This document shows, one piece after another, positions 59,543 to 64,000 of a stretch of DNA of 64,000 nt (its first letter is position 1; every line of letters begins with the position of its first letter). The notes below the pieces were generated by a model. That model had not been told where the DNA came from. It saw nothing but the letters and a program-made list of their open reading frames with translations, and ran no database searches. Location: NCBI GenBank assembly GCA_002794735.1, contig NBAZ01000002.1, positions 310,001 to 374,000 of the forward strand, given 5' to 3'. The DNA comes from Pyrrhoderma lamaoense. Lineage: Eukaryota > Basidiomycota > Agaricomycetes > Hymenochaetales > Hymenochaetaceae. Position numbers and translations under genes: made by a program.

Positions 59543-60690
59543 GCCTGACATTTTTTTCTCAGCATCCCATTCGACCCGTTAGGCTGGGGAGAGGGAAGGA
59601 GGCATGCGTGGCGTAATTTGGTATTTGGGAATGGAGAAAATGGATTTAAAATAAATAAAAAAAGAAAGTTAGAGGACATTATACGATATAAGCTCAAGGT
59701 TAGTACGTCGCGTAAAGAAAGTAAAAAAAGGGGGGGGAGAGGCAATTGGATTACCCTCTTTCTGTCGATCCGGACTTTGGCGAGCGGTGTGATATTTTAT
59801 CATAAAAACTAAACTTTCTTTTCATTTCTTTCTGGTACTAGTTCCACTTTCCCTTCTAGTTGTTGCGTTGCGGGTTACCTTTTTTGTTTTTTTAGATATT
59901 TATTTCGTTTGATTATCAAACCTTCGTTTACCGGTTTCTGGCGGGAGCTTATCAGTTTTGAGTTCAGATCCCCCACCCAGATCTGGTAATTGCTGCACTT
60001 CATCACAAGTTATTTCTTCTCTTCCCCCCCCCCTCCCCGCTTTGCATTTGTGACCAATATTTGTATAAGCTAGTTAATAACATAACAAAGCATAGGATGC
60101 TGATCTGACCGCAAAACACGGGAGTAAAAGAGAGGATGCAATAAGCCAGGATGACGATATGGGTCACTTGTCAGGGAAGCAGAGGCATGCGGAAGCTTTT
60201 TCATAAGAGATTCTGATAAGGTTCACACAGCTACTTTAAGTTCACAGTTCGCACGGTCCACGCCCTGAGTAGAGGGGTAATGGCTGAACGGGTAAGCTAG
60301 CACGATGTAAACAACTCCTCCAGCTCGTCCTCCTCATCCTCTTCATAAACATCTCTCCCCTCCCAAATCTGATTCTGCACGAGCCTTCGTTTTCGTTATC
60401 TCATTTCGACCCTTCAGCTCATCTCTTGAGATCTTTGATTATTCTTTCTTGTTAAAAAAGGAAATTAAGATAAATTCAAATTCCTGGCTCTACTCCCTTT
60501 TTTTTATACAACTTGCTCTCTCATTATCAATTAACCGAATTCTGTGAGCCCTACTTACCCACACCTTAGTCCCTTCAACTCTGTTTTGCTCTTTCATCTC
60601 TCAAACTACCGACACACCTTAATTTTCTTTCCCTTAAATCAAAAAAAAAATACACAAAATAAAAGAGAGAGTGAATCGCGTGGAATACGC

Positions 60691-63366
60691 ATGGACGACG
60701 ACGCTCAGAATGCTCAGTTGGGAGCCGTCCCTCCTCCTTACAATCGCGACAATCTGTGAGTTCTCTTTCTCTCTCCTTCTTGACCCTCTATTTCTTGTGA
60801 AATTTCCCTGTTACCACACGGGCGGTAACACTCCCGTACACTCGTTTCGCCCCAGTACTCCGGTATGCGAATCGCTCATTCGTTAGACCCCATCCCTCCC
60901 CCCTCTCTCTTTCTTCCTCTCTTAATTAGTTGCGCTCCATCCCCCCCTACTACCATCTCCTTGTCTTCTCTTCTAAGAAGGGAGACAGCAGAGGGAGCAC
61001 ACAATCTACTCCTTCCAATCCCAACGACTGTTCTTGTCTGTCAATCGTTTCGCTGACGAGCCTCCTTTTACCTGACTATCCAATTATCGAATTAACAAAA
61101 TCATAATACAATAAACTTCCCTTTCTTGTATCTTGACGTGGCCTCTCCCCCTGTCTTGTCTCTCTGGAAACTTTCACGGATGGGTGTCCGGCGCAGGGAA
61201 TATGACTTGATTGTCCGCCAGGAGCCTAAACAGGCTCGAATGTGTGGTGTCGGTACAAAAGGTAAACCCCATGGTCGTCTGGGATTGCTTTAATACCATG
61301 GATTTTAGCTAACTAACTATTGTCACTCTCCCTTTTTATAATTGTATAGCGGATCGTCGCCCGATTGACCCGCCCCCGGTTGTACAACTACGTGTCATTG
61401 ATAAATCTGCAAGTAGAAGTGGCTCCCCGGATGATGCGTAGGTTTTCATCTTACCTTTGCTATCCCTATTAAATTGATTAAAGAAATATACTAAATTTGT
61501 GATTATCTCGATTTTTTAATACCCACAATCTCGTCTATTGTTCTCGCGTCATCCCGGTTCCTGTAGCACTCACTATAACCAATCTTTCTTGCAAAATCCA
61601 TACTATTTCATGTATGCGTCACTTGCATCTCCAGATAGAGATGAAGAGTTGCATTTGCTCAAAGATGGGAAGACTCGCTGTACGACGGGAAGCGTAGTCA
61701 GCAGTCTATATCATCTCAAGGACCCCGAAGCTGATGGTGAGGGAATTTTTTTTTTACTTCTTTCAAATGCTTTTTCTTTTTTGGATCTACTGCGCTCTGG
61801 GTCCGATAATTACTTCACACCACGTTTTTGTTTATTACAATCGTGTGTTGTGGAGTTTTTCGATCGCTTCCCTTACATCGACGTCCCCTCCTCCGCGAGT
61901 TTCCTATCCGGAAACTTTCTTTTTTTCCATATCGCTATTCACTCCTTTACTGATTGAATCAAACCTTCTTGCTTCTTTCTCCTAGGTGAGCGAGGACAAG
62001 CACGTGATGCCGGGTTTTTCGTCTTTCCAGATCTAAGCGTCCGTACTGAAGGAACATACCGCCTGAAGCTCACGTTATTCGAAGTCATTGGCGCTAATGT
62101 GCATCACTGTAAATCAATATTCTCTGCACCGTTCTATGTATATACTGCCAAAAAGTTCCCAGGAATGGAAGGTCAGTTCTCTTTTGTACACACAGAACGT
62201 TCTCTTTCTTTCTCATGCAACAGTTCCAAAGCAAGGGGATTTCCCGTACTGACTGAAAGTTTTCTTTCTAAAATAACCATATCTTTTGATCAGAATCGAC
62301 GAATTTGTCTTGCGCCCTTGCTGACCAGGGAATCAAGATAAGGATAAGGAAGGATGTGCGCGTGAGGAAAAGGACTATTGATCCACATTGGTTCCAACCC
62401 GTTCAGGCTGACCAGGATGGTGCTTCTGATGCGTCTGATGATGAAGGTCGGGATCCAAAGCGTGCGCGAGGGAACGATGCAGCGCCTCCACCTCCTCCTC
62501 CGGCACCTCCAGCAAACATAGTCCCTCAAGCACCAGCGGGAGGAGGAGGATGGCCAAATGTGGCCGAAGCCAGTGCATCTATCCCACCACCACCACCCCC
62601 TTCAGCGTCAATACCTTCTTCATCTGGACAAGAGTCTACCTCATCTGTGGGAGCTGCACAGTATGAGACCAGGGCGGTTCCACCTTATAGTTCTGTACCA
62701 CCACCTTCTGCTGGGCCTGTACCAGAACATTATCCTCCGCCTCCGCATCAGCATCCTGCGTATATGCATCCTCCTGGTGGGATGTATGCGGCACCGGGAC
62801 CGGGTGGCTATCCACCTGCACCAGGCTGGGGTCCTATGGTACAAGGATACGGTCCAGCTCCTGGAGCGTATCCTGGTTATGATCATCATGCACACGCAGC
62901 GCATAATCAACATCACACTCAACATTTACATCATAGCCAACAACGAGCTCCTCCTCCTGGACCATATGGAGCGCCAGTGCCGGCAGGTATGCACTACGGT
63001 GCACCTCCTCCCTATGTATATTATGATCACAATGGTCAATATATGCCTCCACCACCTCCCACAGCACCTGGTTCACCAAGAAGTGCGAGTCAAGCCCAGG
63101 GTCCAGCTTCTGGGCCGAGTTCACAGCAATCTCAATATGCGAATCAAGATTACGGGTATGGACGTCCGCCTCCTGCGAGTGCACCTCCACCACCACAGCA
63201 TCAACAACAGTCTAGAGCTTATCAACCGCCTCCCCAATCGGCTCCTTCCGCTTCTGGTTCGGGCGCGTATCCTACGACTACTCACGTTGGGCATTACTTA
63301 CCACAGCCACAAGCTTATGGGTATCCACAGGGTGACCCATATTCGCAGCAGCAACAGCAGCAGCAA

Positions 63367-63398
<32 letters not shown>

Positions 63399-63931
63399 AC
63401 AACAGTGGACTACACCATATGGGGCTCAGCCGCAAGCGTTCTCGGGAGGGTATGCGCCTCTGCCACCGCCTCCGAGAGGTGTTTGGAGTGCGCCTCCACC
63501 TGGGTCTGCGGGTACGGCGGGTACGTCGGGTACGACGGGTTCTGTAGGGGTTGTACCAATACAGCCTCAGGATCCATATGGCGGTACTTCTTCATCAGGT
63601 GGGAATACGAGTGCAGGACCTGGACCTGGACCTGGGAGTGGAGGATATGTACGACCTGGACCGGAAGAGAATGGGAGGAGGAGTCCGCCGGTGCCTAGTA
63701 TTTCGAGTCAGGCTAGGGGTACGTTAGCTCGATTGGTAATGGTCCGAGTGCTACTGGTTCGGGGAGTCCGCAGAGGGGGGTAGTGGTGTTGGTGGTTCAG
63801 ATAGGATCCAACTTGCACCGTTGAGACAGGGTGCTTCTACGCCTCCTCCCGGAGGAGGAGTAAGTGGTTATGGAGCGTATGTGAAGAAGAACCCGTTGAG
63901 CATTGGAAGTATCATCTCCGATGAGAATTGA
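60691..63931 (+). CDS. Velvet-domain transcriptional regulator (VosA/VelB type) with polyglutamine tail
   Basis: Velvet factors bind DNA through an NF-kB-like fold and control development, sporulation and secondary metabolism. The start MDDDAQNAQLGAVPPPYNRD is at 60691. After a 430-bp first intron the velvet domain reads EYDLIVRQEPKQARMCGVGT, DRRPIDPPPVVQLRVIDK, NPYYFMYASLASPDRDEEL, DAGFFVFPDLSVRTEGTYRL and FYVYTAKKFPGMEES. LSCALADQGIKIRIRKDVR, close to VosA endings, closes the domain. A basic DPKRAR sequence could be a nuclear signal. The tail of about 450 residues is Pro/Gly/Tyr/His-rich with 20 glutamines. The conserved end VKKNPLSIGSIISDEN is reached only after two one-base frame corrections (about 63714-63722 and the G6 run 63774-63779). 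The stop is at 63929-63931. Confidence 0.9.
63346..63405 (+). repeat. CAG/CAA polyglutamine tract (20 codons)
   Basis: Twenty consecutive Gln codons, mixed CAG and CAA, in the velvet activation-like tail. The CAA interruptions may limit slippage. Confidence 0.95.
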
Positions 63932-64000
63932 GTCTTAAACAAAAAAAGGGGAAAGGAAAGGGGGAGGGGAGGAAGATGAGGAAGAAGTAAAAACGAAGAA

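Larger units (their letters stand above)
55589..60690. other. 5.1-kb gene-free, microsatellite-rich region upstream of the velvet gene
   Basis: This is the longest gap in the window. It has dense short repeats, G- and C-runs, polypyrimidine and polypurine tracts and many T/A runs. No exon-like series, tRNA or element ends could be supported. It probably holds the acyl-CoA synthetase promoter and a long regulatory or untranslated leader for the velvet gene. Confidence 0.5.

Noticed and set aside
62558..63547. A 329-codon plus-strand frame inside the velvet tail
   Set aside because: It is a shifted reading of the Pro/Gln/His repeats. The velvet frame is continuous with the upstream domain.

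Overview
The window looks like intron-rich nuclear DNA of a basidiomycete fungus, most likely an Agaricomycete. Genes are broken by many short GT-AG introns (mostly 50-70 bp). The ER Hsp70 ends in HDEL. The window also carries a velvet regulator, a fungal Egh16-like secreted protein and a fungal RRG7 mitochondrial protein. No bacterial, viral or CRISPR features were seen, and no tRNA or rRNA gene could be supported.

Layout. 1-15.9 kb is a housekeeping block: the 3' end of a Nup192/Nup205 nucleoporin (+), a small decayed zone with a kinase fragment, the exosome nuclease Dis3/Rrp44 (-), the ER chaperone BiP (-, with a UPR-element-like site upstream), and mitochondrial aconitase (+). 16-22.9 kb holds an unassigned protein, a pyrimidine-rich stretch, and two tandem paralogues of a Ser/Thr-rich single-pass membrane protein (-). 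22.9-30.3 kb has a DUF89/ARMT1-like gene (+), an APC-family (GABA/choline-type) permease (+), and a Ser/Thr protein kinase (-) that was recovered by joining short exons. 32.7-39.6 kb has an Egh16-like secreted protein (+), a secreted glycoside-hydrolase-like protein (+) and a DAL5-type MFS transporter (-). 40.9-47.5 kb has an unidentified protein (-), RRG7 (+), a Cys/His-rich protein (+), the SWR1-complex subunit SWC5 (+) and a second MFS transporter (-). 48.2-55.6 kb has an acylaminoacyl-peptidase-type serine peptidase (-) and a long-chain acyl-CoA synthetase (-). A 5.1-kb gene-free, microsatellite-rich stretch then leads to a velvet-domain regulator (+) with a 20-glutamine run, complete at 63,931.

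The strongest whole-window signal is a series of about 20 apparent reading-frame breaks in otherwise perfectly conserved genes (BiP, three in aconitase, RRG7, two in the peptidase, acyl-CoA synthetase, two in velvet, and others). In every case I worked out, the frame returns if one base is added, never removed. Almost all sites sit at a short G or C run. The simplest reading is systematic homopolymer deletions in the consensus rather than pseudogenes. Programmed frameshifting or insertional mRNA editing is the exotic alternative, and a read-level or RNA check would settle it.

The genes do not form one pathway. The housekeeping genes cover RNA decay, ER folding, the TCA cycle, nuclear transport and chromatin. 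The rest look like nutrient uptake (one APC and two MFS carriers), secreted or cell-surface proteins, lipid activation, and developmental control by the velvet factor.
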